DNA of 64,000 nt from Biscogniauxia marginata (taxonomy: Eukaryota; Ascomycota; Sordariomycetes; Xylariales; Xylariaceae). The DNA is taken from the NCBI GenBank assembly GCA_022695795.1, contig MU404064.1:1-64000 (forward strand), given 5' to 3'. Positions within the stretch are counted from its first letter, which is position 1. Every line of letters starts with the position of its first letter. Positions 11,602 to 22,697 of this stretch are shown here, piece after piece. The notes beneath the pieces were generated by a model. That model was not told where the DNA came from. It ran no database searches and saw only the letters and a list, made by a program, of their open reading frames with translations. The translations under genes and the position numbers were made by a program.

Positions 11602-13027
11602 ATGGTGCATAGAGCAGCAGTGCCGGGTGCTTCCAGCCTAGAGGCTACTCTGGCCGCTCGACTCGCCGACCGTAAATCACGCTCCCAATTGCGTTCTTTA
11701 ACCAGTTTTCCCACAAGCAACGCAGATTTTTCGTCAAACGCCTACCTCTCGCTATCTCTCGTGCCCGAGATTCGGCGTGCATATCTCTCCTATCTTGAAG
11801 CCCATGCGTCGCTTTCATCGCCGTCCCCGCCTCTCCTTGGGTCAGGTGGCTCGCGACTCCTTGATGGCAATAGCCAGTTTGTCCAGCTGCTTGAGAGAGA
11901 AATCGCGGCGTTTCATTCCGCACCCGCGGGGCTTCTCTTTAACTCGGGGTTTGATGCCAACGTAGGCCTCTTTAGCTGTTTGCCCCAGCCGGGAGATATC
12001 ATTTTGTACGATGAATACATCCATGCGAGTGCCCACGATGGAATGAAGCTCAGCCGTGCAAGTCGAAAGCTACCATTTAAACACAACTCGGTTGCGATAG
12101 AGCCGCGAAACTCAGGAACCTCGAAAGGCCTAGATGAGTTGCTCATTGAAATATCCGACGGGGAGACCGACGGCGGGGTGAGAGATGGGAAGATCAATGT
12201 CTTTGTAGCAATCGAAGGCGTGTACAGTATGGATGGTGATGTGGCACCTCTCAGGGAGATAATTGCTTCCGTCAAGCATCGCCTTCCCCTGGGAAACGGC
12301 TACATCATCATTGACGAGGCGCATTCCACGGGTCTCTTCGGTAAACAGGGTCGAGGACTAGTCTGCGAAGTTGGAGTCGAGGAGGACTTATTTATACGCG
12401 TGCATACCTTTGGTAAAGCCATGAGCTCTTCCGGAGGTGAGTCCCAGCTGCTATACTCTTCCTATCCTGAGACGATTCATGTACGCATAACTTGTGGCAA
12501 AACTAACTCGTATCGCAGCCATTGTTCTCTGTTCTCCCACGATTCGTGCCTATCTGATCAATTACGCCCGCACTCTGATTTATACAACTGCAATGCCATT
12601 ATCATGTCTTGCAAATATTAAAGTGGCCTACGACTATCTCTCAAGTGGTCAAGCTGATGCTCTTTTACATCACCTGCATAATCTTGTAAAGCATACCCAT
12701 AATCTCTTGGCCGCGGTATGCTTCCGTCATCAAACCGTGCCAGAAATTTTGAGCGTGAAATATCATCCCCCGCGATCACCTATTATCCCCGTATTTACTT
12801 CAGATCCGCTCAGTCTAGCGCAGCACTGTCAGGAAAGGGGTTTTACCATCCGCCCCATCGTAGCACCAACAGTACCACGAGGAAAAGAAAGGGTAAGGGT
12901 TTGTGTACACGCTGGGAACACCTTCGCAGAGGTGAAAGCTCTATCGCGAATAGTGGAGGACTGGGTACGGATGAAAAAGGCCGCTCAAGAGGCACTAATC
13001 ACATTGCGGCAACGAGAACGCCTATAG
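11602..13027 (+). CDS. 8-amino-7-oxononanoate (KAPA) synthase, BioF type
   Basis: Two exons, 11602-12436 and 12519-13027 (447 aa), joined at a GTGAGT/GCAG intron. The product is an alpha-oxoamine synthase of the PLP fold-type I family: SSNAYLSLSL near the N-terminus, LGSGGSRLLDGNSQF, GLLFNSGFDANVGLF, IIIDEAHSTGLFG with the cofactor-binding Asp and His, and the PLP lysine in HTFGKAMSSSG. It condenses an acyl-CoA (pimeloyl-CoA type) with alanine, the first committed biotin step. In Aspergillus this enzyme works in peroxisomes through a C-terminal PTS1; here the C-terminus is Glu-Arg-Leu, only a weak match. Convergent with biotin synthase, 48 bp between stop codons. Confidence 0.93.
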
Positions 13028-13075
13028 CCATATAAGAATATGTCAGGTAGCTGAATGTGACTTGTAGACCCGTTC

Positions 13076-14354
13076 TCAATGATTCACTGCCGGGTATGAT
13101 GACCCGTCCCTACTTTCCATAGGTTCTAGACCCCAACGGCTGAACATGGCGCTATCCTCGTCCCATCCGTTGCATTCGGTTGTCAACATCTTCTCGCCCG
13201 TGAATATAGCATTGGCGCCTGCCATAAAACACATTGCTTGCTTCTCCTCCGACATTGTCTTTCTACCAGCTGCGATACGAATGATAGTTGTAGGCATGAT
13301 AATTCTGGCCGTAGCGATCGTCCGAAGCATCGTTGTAAACTTGACAGGTTCTCGGTCTCCTAGAGGTGTGCCTTTGATGGGAACTAGTGCGTTGACGGGG
13401 AAGCTCTCCGGGTGCGACGGAAGAGTAGAGACGGTGTGTAGCATCCCAATGCGGTCCTCCGATGTCTCCCCTAGCCCGACAATGCCGCCAGAGCAGACGT
13501 TGATCCCGGCATCCCGGACATGGCTTAAGGTCTTCAAGCGTTCATCATAGGACCTGGTCGAGATAATTGACGGGTAGAACTCCCGGCTTGTGTCGACATT
13601 ATGATTATACGCCGTCAGCCCGGCACCTTTGAGCTCCCTGGCCTGCTCCGCGTCGATCATTCCCAGCGTCACGCACGCTTCCATGCCCAGTTCGCGGACA
13701 CCTTGAACCATCTCCTTTATATTCTTGAGGCTATTTTTACGCCCACGCATATCCCGCCACGCGGCACCCATGCAGAATCTTGTGCTCCCATTCTCTTTAG
13801 CAACCCTGGCTGCTGCAAGGACCGACTCGACGGATTCTACCCGCTTCGCTTGGAGGCCAGTACCTTTCTGATAGCGCGTAGATTGGGCACAGTACGAACA
13901 GTCCTCACTACATCCGCCGACCTTGATGTTCATCAGAGTGCATAGCTGGACCTTGGCCGGGTTTTGAAAGCGCCGATGAACAGTTCCCTAAACCGTCAGT
14001 TCTGCGGGCTTTTTTCTTTTTCTTTCTTTGTTTTCAGCTAGGGTAGGCGCGCGAACTCACAGCTTGGTAGGCAAGTTCCATCATAGGCTGATAGTAGATG
14101 GCCGATATCTCTTTTTTCGTCCAACTAGTCCTCGGTGCCGTCGCGTGTATAGCTGCACGGAAAATGGCGTCTGCATCCCGCTCGTCCTGTTGAGGAGCAG
14201 GCGCAGGAGGATGGAACTGCTCCGTCGTTTGGATCTGGGCAACGGCTGTGTGCGCCCTTCGTGTTATGAGAGGTTTATACTGGAGCCTGAATGAAGGGAT
14301 TGGGCGTGCTATTAATCGCACAACTCGAAGACTGCCAGGATCGTTGGGCTTCAT
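13076..14354 (-). CDS. Biotin synthase (radical SAM, BioB)
   Basis: Two exons on the minus strand, 14354-14061 and 13987-13076 (401 aa). The radical SAM cluster motif is CSEDCSYC (Cys124, Cys128, Cys131), followed by GAAWRDMRGR, YNHNVDTSREFYP, GGIVGLGET and GANAIFTGEKMLTT, all hallmarks of biotin synthase, which inserts sulphur into dethiobiotin using S-adenosylmethionine and iron-sulphur clusters. The first about 45 residues are rich in Arg, Ser and Thr (RVVRLIARPIPSFRLQ), consistent with a mitochondrial presequence; the eukaryotic enzyme is mitochondrial. The frame is intact with all key residues present. It is tail to tail with KAPA synthase, so 3' UTRs probably overlap. Confidence 0.96.
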
Positions 14355-15060
14355 AGTGAAATGGCGAATACGTCGAGAGTTCTGCTTGTGGAGATGGATT
14401 GACAGCGGCTTGAGCCGTTTACCCAGTGGCTTTCTGTATCAAATGCCGCCGGAGAAGGGTCGCATTATATTATTCAGCGTGTCACTTTTCATCTTCTGCA
14501 GTGAAACTAACCCTGTGGCTAGGTATTTTCCCGATAGAAGACGCGAGAGTGTGTCATTGCTCCACTTGAAGGCACGATGACTTGATACTTAATAGTAAGC
14601 CTCTTATTGGCGTTCAACTGTGCCCAGGTCGGAACAGTCTAGGGCTACCTACCTAGGTACTATCGTGTCCGCTCGGTTACAGGTATATTCCCTCAGTGGG
14701 GCCGATCTTAGATGTTCATTACCATCGCGGCTAATATGGTTTTGGCTCGATTTGGGCGGGTATTGACGCAAGGGCTACTCTACGAAGGGTTAATGGTGCT
14801 GAAGACTGGAAGTACCCAGACATGTTAATTAACAGACAACCAAAACAGGATAAAGACCATTGGGATTATATCCAACCCGCTCGCCACTCGTGACGATTAG
14901 AATCACAATCGAATTTATCCCCAGCTAAAAGTATGTGCTATTTATCTGTTCTTCTGCCCTTTTAAATAAAACATCGATTCATCTACGCTACGTGGAGCAC
15001 GTATTGCACATATTTTATATTACGAGCGATCCAGCTAATGTCTTGCTATTGACTAGCTTG
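14355..15060. other. Intergenic: biotin synthase promoter, no gene
   Basis: Contains the upstream region of biotin synthase (left) and the 3' flank of the nucleoside transporter (right). A few CTACCTAGGTAC-type palindromes lie near 14645. No ORF here is supported. Confidence 0.5.
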
Positions 15061-17183
15061 TTATGCAGCCGTCACAGCCGTCACAGCCGGCCCTATTTCA
15101 TCAGTATACAGCATACCGGCGACAGCAGCAGATGTCAGTGTCGAGATTATACCGGAGACCAGAGCGGAAATAGCGACCCTTGAGACGTCGCCGCCTCGTT
15201 CCGGTGCAATTTGGGTCAAGACTCCGATCTGAGTGCCGAGAGAGCCGATGTTTCCGAATCCCTAAGAACCGCCCAGTTAGTTTCTAGCGGTTGCACAGCA
15301 AGCGTGGCTGGCCGTTTCGACTTACACAGCAGGCGTAGGTGGCAATGAGAGTTGCACGTCCGCTTAACTTCGTGTAGGGCTCCTCTGTCCGAAGAGCATT
15401 AAAGGCGTCGAATTCGTTAATGATAATCTTCCGTCCAATGAGCTGACCGACCGGAAGGAGCTCAGTCTTTGGAACACCGAGCAGCCAGGCAACAGGGTAG
15501 AAAATGTAACCGAGGATGAACTGGAGAGTCAAGCTCTCAATTCCCCAGTAACCACCCCACCAAGTCAGAAGGCCGTTGATCAACCCGACAAAGGCGATGA
15601 TGCAAAGAAGTGTGGCTACAATCATGCCGCCTATCTTCAGGCCGAGCCATGCGCCGTCTGCGAACGCGTGAAGCGCGTTAGCGGCCTTGTGCTCCTTGTC
15701 CTCCGGAATAACCACGCGACCGGAAGTAAGGGTCTCTTCCATCTCTGGGTATCTCATCTTAGATATGGCCAAGGATGCTGGAATCGACATGATGCAAGAT
15801 GATACGAGCGCCTGGGCATTCAGACCCAGTGATATGTAAGCGACTAGCACGGAACCAGCAATGGTAGCAAAACCGCAGGTCATGACCTGGTGGAGCTCCG
15901 CCATGGTGAGATGCGGGACGAACGGGCGCACCAACATGGCGGATTCGCCCTGTCCGATGAACGGAGTGGCAGACGCTACCACCGCTTCTGCACCTGACAC
16001 GCGCAAACTCCAGAAGAAGAAAACGGCGAACTTGCTCACGAACCACTGGACGAGGCCGACGTGATACAGAAGAGAAACCAGGGACACGAAAAAGATGATA
16101 GGAGGCACGACACCGACGAGGAACCAGCCCACGTTCGGCACATCCTCGTCTGTCAAGAATATTACACCTTGGTTGGCGAAACCCAGCAGGAGCCGAGCCA
16201 GGGTAGATATGAAGTTGAAAATATCGTAGCCAGCCTGCGTGCGTAAGACGAAAACGGCGACGACGAATTGCGAAAGCATGCCGCCTAAGGATGGGGGGGG
16301 ATGACAGGTCAGCAATTACCGACCAACTACTCCCGAGAGCCCGGATTCGAGGACGGTGGCTTACCGATTACAGTGTGCCAAGGGATCCTGCTCCAGTCCC
16401 TGGAAGTGACAGTCATGATGCCAATCATGACGACCAAGCCCAATAAGGACTGCGCTCGGCTAGCCCTCGTGTTTTCGTTGGACTCGTCGGGCACCATAGA
16501 GCCGATCAAGAAGACAGCGACGGTGACAGCAGCAGCAAGTGGCTTGTGAAGGTATTTCGGAGTCAATTCGTAGGCTCGGAACGCGGTATGGTGCCAGATG
16601 AATTTCACAGGTATCATTACATATTTGACAGGAACCCAGAGGAAGAAGATCCGAAGAGTGATGGCGAGGTACAGCAAGAAGGGGATAAGCCAGTTCTTGG
16701 TATTACGGAACATGACGAGACCATATATCCACCATCTAAAGCAGGGTCAGTCTGTTGGCCGTCGCAGGCCAAACCAAAAACACTACAAGGGGAGGAGGGC
16801 AAGCAGACTGACGCTGTCCAGACGAGCCAAATAGCCAGATGAACAAAGATCTTGAACTTTCGGTAGTAGACACCGATGAGATGCCACACGCCAAACCCCT
16901 CTCTGGGCCGAATATGACCTACGTTAGCGCTCTCTTGGTCGTTAACCGACTTCTCGGCAGCAGGAAAGTCCCGTGCCTTGTCAAAGCTCTTCTCGGGCGT
17001 GGTCGACGAGTATACGGCCTCGTCCGGGTGGTTGGCATGATTTGCGGCAGCGCCGCCATGGTGTAGATGCTCATGGCGATGCTCGTTCGAGAGGTCGAGA
17101 GCAGGGTCAGAGTTGGGGGCGACGCCTATCTGAGGCGAGGCATTGTGACCCGCGGCGGCGCGCTCCAATTCAGGTGAGCCCAT
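15061..17183 (-). CDS. Concentrative nucleoside transporter (CNT family)
   Basis: Four exons on the minus strand: 17183-16813, 16735-16365, 16284-15326 and 15261-15061 (633 aa). A hydrophilic N-terminus of about 120 residues with His/Ala-rich and Asp/Glu stretches is followed by many membrane segments. Family signatures seen are GIMTVTSRDWSRIPWHTVIGG, the central GQGESAMLVRPF, FATIAGSVLVAYI, EFDAFNAL, and near the C-terminus YACCGFGNIGSLGTQIGVL. CNT proteins import nucleosides with H+ or Na+ across the plasma membrane. An in-frame GTG lies 60 nt upstream; the ATG at 17183 was chosen. Splice sites are canonical. It points away from its own promoter cluster of palindromes and is not obviously part of the biotin pathway. 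Confidence 0.93.
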
Positions 17184-19946
17184 CGTGTGCTGTAAAAACA
17201 ACCACTCTCTTTCTCGGCTTATTTCCGTATCTCCTCCACGCACACAGGAGTCAGAACAAACTCTGACCTTTGGCCGGCGGCTTCAATGTGGAGGTAGTGT
17301 AGGGAACCGCGTTCTGTTCCTTAGAACTAGAACGGGGGGTAAAGAAAAAAAAACTCAGTCGCAAAGCGAAGATGTAGCTGAGGCCTGGGGCTGGGCTGGG
17401 GCGAGAAAAGATCAACTTTTTATCTGTAAGTGGACGTAACAGTAAATTAATACCTTTTTTTTTTTTCCCTGGTTTCACTTTATCTCAGTCTTCCCCCCCC
17501 CCCCCTCAGATCAATCGCTGCACGAATCCTTGGTATGTACGTAGATACGAAGGTAGATATGTGCATCACCGGATGGTCGCGTGGTTCTGATGAACCCAGC
17601 CGGCACTAGAGATGGAGATATTCTAGAAGGGGAAGGACGCCCCAATCGGCACTCCAGCTACTGTACACTAGGTTAGCTCGTTGTATAACCAGCCAGTGAT
17701 AACCCAGGCCGGGGGGGTTCCAAGGGAAGAGACAGCCCTTGACCATTGATGCTTACAGTACAAAGTTTGTAATTCATACATGTACCTACCTTAAGTTTCG
17801 TTCCGGGCGAGGGGTCACCAAGATACTAGCAGATAGGTACCAAGACAGACAAGATAACGAATTATTCCCAATGGGATGGAGCGTCGCCACACCGAGGCCG
17901 CCTGCTACGAGGGGTCGACGCTTGATTTCATCTGTTTTTTCATTCGACAGTCGCCACGATAACAGATGCAAGGATCTCCCGCTTAATAGTCCACTAATTC
18001 CACTCGACGGGAAGCACACAACGTTACTAAGGTTGCATCCGCCTAACGATTCGGGCGTAGTGCCGATAGAGAAACAGAGAAGAAAGGTGGACCTGGAGTA
18101 TCTAAAGTACCTACCTAATGTTGCATGCATTGTACTTATTAGCATGTACCTTCTTTATGCCCTGTCAGGTCCGACGTAACCATGCAGTACGCACCTTCCG
18201 TCCGAACTTACAACCTTAGGTACCGGGTCCTCCATTATGTGCTTATTAAGTTTCGTTCCGGACGGGAGTAGTTCTCCTTTAAATGTAATTAAGGATGACT
18301 CTCTACATATGTAGTTGCGATCGTGTATTTCTATGTATGTACCTGCATTAATATCTATATCTACCTATATAGCAGTGTGTGCTTCGCGTTTGCACTAGGC
18401 CCGTACCCAGATTAGGTTACTTCCCCGTGGCTGACTGTATTTTACATATAATCATTATCTCTAGGCTATCCCTACCTGTACCTTGGGTATCTGTAGGTTA
18501 TCTCCTCTTATCTTTGCCGCCCCGCGGCATGAGTATAGCCATTACATCCCTGGTAGGTACACAGCACTGTAGGTATATACCTACCTCTGGTAGGTAGCCG
18601 CGTATACACAGGCTCGCGATTGAAGATAAGCCCACATGTCTTTCATTTCAATACTATCACAGGACCTCACTAGGTAGCTCGGCCCTAGCTTGGCTTCAAA
18701 GGATCAGACAGTAGAAGCGGTCGGCACCGACATCTGATAATTTCAACATGCGAACAACAGTGAGTATCCCACATCTTGTGTATTTCGATAGCGGTTTCTT
18801 GTGCGACTGCGCCACGGCGCGTATGGTCGTGTTCAAAGCATACCTACTTATTCTAGGTATAGACTGAGAAGAGGCACAGGAGGAGCTCCCCAGTCCTGTC
18901 GGATACCCCCGGCGTACCCCTGCCGAATTGTTGCCATGTAAGGCATGGATGTTGTGATCCCTACAATTTGTAGTGGATGCGGCCGCAATGTCGCCTGGCC
19001 TTAAAGCAGACGGTGACGCCGACCTCCACGATGAACTGCTCGATGATAAAGGATTCGAATCTGGATTCGAATCTGGATCTGGATCCGGACCTAGACAACT
19101 CGCCTCTTCTACAAGCTCGCCTTGCCTATCCCAAGTCGGGTTTTCTAGTAGGTACTATATATCTATCATTTCTTTGATTACTCACGAATCATTACTATCA
19201 CAGATAACCACATTGGCTTGTTATTTGTGTTGCCCAACCATAAACTGATGGTAGAACCAGGTCTTGTTGTGGCACATGTGTCCCCGAGACATTTGATTGC
19301 GCCATGAAGCTATCTATTTAGCTTCGGGGGTCAACCTCGATTCACCCTGTGCAACGAAATTCACACCTACTGCTTGTCAAACGGTAAGCACAGAACCCCC
19401 CCTTCCCCCCCTTTCCGGTCCGATCGACTTTATCATATATTAACGACTATGTACGTCTTCCAGAGACCGCGGCCTATCAAAATATATGTAATCCCAGCTA
19501 ATTGAAGACTTTAACACAAAGTTCTAACAAAGGTTCAACTATTTCTCTCTAGATACCTAGTATACGAGCCATTAGAAGCAAAAACTACATACGGTTGAGC
19601 AGCGTGATATCAATTGATTGATTTCTCATGCATAGATGCTTGAAATGCTGTGTGTACAGTTATTCCTAAACCCATCAGCTTGTCGTATGCAACATGGAAA
19701 AGCACATGCCATCGCGTTTGGCAAAAGTTTCGCCCAGAATCCTCGAGATAGTAGGAGGTCATTCATAAATTTCACTTTATAGAATTACCCCTTTGTAATA
19801 CCACCAGTCTCGTAAAATGCCAATCACAGCTCCATTCTACCCTTGGCCATATGACACGCATTTCTAGATTTGGGGAAGCTCTAATTGCCTCTGTTGAGTG
19901 CGAGACTTTCCGCAACTCCCAAAACTTGCACTGGTCACCCCCTTAT
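17184..19946. promoter_or_regulatory. Long intergenic region with palindromic GGTACCTA clusters
   Basis: Upstream of the nucleoside transporter. A polypyrimidine/poly-T and poly-C stretch lies near 17455-17505. From about 18150 to 18600 there are many copies of GTACCTA, TAGGTA and CTACCTAGGTA. A small imperfect repeat of GGATTCGAATCT units occurs at about 19049-19085 in an open frame of about 90 codons (18973-19248) that has no recognised product. No gene is supported. Confidence 0.5.
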
Positions 19947-21611
19947 TCAACCCCTGAATTGGTCATCAGTCTTCGTCTCAAGACCATCTGTATCTGTGCT
20001 AGGAATCTCTTGAAATCCCCCAAGATCTGAACTGGTATTTAACCCGTATATAGTTATTAGAGCTGCAATAAATAGCAAGGCTGCACAGGATATAAAAACG
20101 GTCTGCCTTTGGTCCCCTATATCAATCAAAACTTTTAGCTCTATTTTCTCTCTTAATGGATAACATGCCTACCTCCCGTGCTGCTGGTAGTGCGCAATGC
20201 TACGACAATGAAAACGAATAGAGGAACGTTCATCAGACTGTATATCTGCGATCTTCCCGAGTCGCTAACAATCATACCGCGATGATAAGCGATGCCAGGC
20301 ACATAAATGCCATTACATATCTCGAAGAGCAAGAATGCGGTGAACAAGTGCTTTTCTTTTTTAGCGAGAGCTGTGACCAAACAGCTTGCGGCGCTCAGCA
20401 AAAGTGCAATCGCGAGGAGCCGGGTTGGGGTGAGAATCTCATGACCTTTTTCGTCTCTGCTTCCCCCCCAATCCGCCCTGCGGCTAATGATGTTGAACAT
20501 TAGTGCGCCCAGAGCCATCACTGCCATGAAAGAGGCAAATGTCACTCCGTACGGGACAACACTATTCTTGTCAGCGTGTTCTTCATCGTGGGCATCTTGT
20601 AACGTCCCTGGCCAGAAGAACATGAGCAGAAAGACAGTGCCTTCAAAGCAGCAAGAAATGAAGCTCAATATCCAGACCCTTATATCTTTCAACGAGCTTA
20701 CTGTTTTTTCTGAACTAGTATACACCAGCACCTGAGCCTCTTGCTCGTGTGAGCTGTCTAGGCTCCTATCCATAGGATGGTCTCAGTTTTCGTTCCAGGT
20801 GCGAAGCATAAGGATTGCAGCAAAAAATTCCAGTGCCTCGTAGATCAGTCAGTACAAACGTACAATCAACCTGGCTCCAGGAGAAGCATACTATTCCAAC
20901 CATAAATGGATCAGCCTTTGACCCCAATACCAGTACGATGCAGTGACTCAGGACGCCAGCAAGGACCGCCGTGGTGCAGTTAGACGTAGTCATAGTTCCA
21001 AACATTATGCTCAACTGAAATGAACTCTGACTCAATCCACGGGCATTATATTCGGCTACCATCCAACTCTCGAAGGCCGTCCATAACAAGGCTATACCAA
21101 TACCGCCGAGCACCCTTCCCAGTATCAAAAATACAAGCGTTTCAAGACAAACAGAAACTGATGCAAGGGAATGGATCCCACAGAATAGTAGACAGGCTGC
21201 TCTCCGACCGAACTTGTCGGCAATATAGCCTGTGAAGAAAGCCGAGACAGCCGCGGAGGCGTAGGTGCTTATATACAGCAGTGCAACGGTAGCCTCCTCG
21301 AAGTTCTTCTCGTTTCGAAAGAGCGAGTACATGTAGGGCCCCTATTACGAATAAATCTAGTATTAGGATTCTCTCCAGTCGTGGGTATCGTTTTCTCGGC
21401 TCACCTGCAGCCATTTAGACCCCATGACAAGCAGATAGACCTGAAGGAAGGTCCTCCGAAACTGGCTGGCCGCTTCATCGTATGAGGAATTTTCGGATTT
21501 GTCGTCTTGCCAGCCGTTTCGGAATGGTCGCAAGATGATTCTATGGCCAGCAATTAATGCTACCAAAGGCACAAGGGCAATCAGCGTATTCCAGTAAATA
21601 TCCAGGCCCAT
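19947..21611 (-). pseudogene. MFSD5-type major facilitator, interrupted by in-frame TGA
   Basis: Four exons on the minus strand: 21611-21405, 21341-20892, 20836-20173 and 20116-19947, summing to 497 codons. The predicted protein has the MFS pattern: KWLQGPYMYSLF, GYIADKFGRRAACLLF (the loop 2-3 motif), GRVLGGIGIALLWTAFESWM, LMFFWPGTLQDAH, and a final membrane segment. This matches the molybdate-anion transporter MFSD5 family. Two defects are visible. The intron 20891-20837 needs a GAG acceptor, and exon 3 has an in-frame TGA at 20785-20783 right after the conserved TWNEN motif, most simply from CGA. Everything after the stop stays in frame and protein-like, so the damage is recent, the codon is read through, or this is a sequence error. 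Confidence 0.75.
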
Positions 21612-22238
21612 ACTATTCGATCAGTCAGGTCAAAACGTTTGTAGCAATCATGCGGGAGACCTTAGCCTATCTTCATGATAAATAAAAAAGGTCTTGTTTC
21701 CATTGACTGCCCTTCTAAGACCTATAGAGGCCGTTTCGCATTCCTGCTGTATGGTCACCCCGGCCCCTTACTTAGACATAGGACAACCTAGACATCAACA
21801 TGGTTAGCCTTTGATGTCTCAGCTAAGTGTCTCATAAGAGCTCATAATGAATTATCAGAGCCACATTCCGCTAATATTTATAAATCACATTGGGTAAATA
21901 ACCAGATATTTGAGCTTGTGTTGGCTAATGTGTTTAACGAGGCCAGGAGCTAAAGCCCCCTTGCTAAGCTAATGTTTACTCCCTACGCTGGTACTAATAT
22001 AATTGTTGGGAGGTAGATGATGTCAGAAGCCGCGCGATATCATTGCTATAAAGCCATTTTCTCTTAGCATTAAGTATCGATTTAACAACAATTTCAATAT
22101 ATAATTCCAATCAAATTTTACCAGGCTTATTTATAGATATATAAATATAATTTCACTCTAAGTTCGTACTAGAATTTGCCTAGCTTAATAAACTGTTATT
22201 TAATTATTATATAATTAAGTATTTTTAAAAAAGTATAA
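21612..22238. other. AT-rising intergenic flank
   Basis: Upstream flank of the MFS gene. Base composition drifts towards A/T from about 21880. No ORF and no recognisable motif; probably the eroded edge of the repeat block. Confidence 0.5.
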
Positions 22239-22697
22239 CATGATATAACGTACCACACAAGCGAGTGGACGAAACAAGCTCGCGGACGAAATGGTTTCCC
22301 ATATAAAATCTACTTTTTCGAAAATTCATAACTTTACTTATAAAAATCGGAAAAATCGCGGACCTTTTTCCCTAGTTATATAATTATAAAGTTTAATTAA
22401 AAGTAAAATCGAAAAAAATAAAAGTGAAATGTATAAAGAAATACGTAAAAAGGTCCGTGCGTTTTCTTTTAATTTTAGTTTTTACGCGTTTTCTTTTCGC
22501 GTCTTTTGAAATTAATTTTTTCGATTTTATATATAATTAAAATTTATAATTATATAACTAAAAAAGAAGGTCCAGGATTTTTACAATTTTTACGCGCAAA
22601 GTTATGAATTTTTGAAAAAGTCGATTTTATATGGGAAATTAAGTGGCCTACTTGCTTGTGTGACCCACTCGCTTATGAGACACGTTAATATCAAAAT
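22239..22697. mobile_element. Fold-back (MITE-like) element, about 450 bp, long inverted repeats
   Basis: The two halves are inverted copies of each other. On the left, TTTCCCATATAAAATCTAC, then AATTCATAACTTT and TAGTTATATAATTATAA, reappear in the same order when the right half is read on the opposite strand. The outer ends read TGATATAACGT on the left and TGATATTAACGTGTCTCATA on the right (minus strand). The right outer end matches the termini of the element at 893-2416. There is no coding capacity. Such palindromes could form a cruciform or a long hairpin transcript. Confidence 0.75.

Noticed and set aside
18973..19248. Small plus-strand ORF with a GGATTCGAATCT repeat
   Set aside because: Composition is dominated by the repeat, no homologue is recognised and there is no clear promoter or intron structure.
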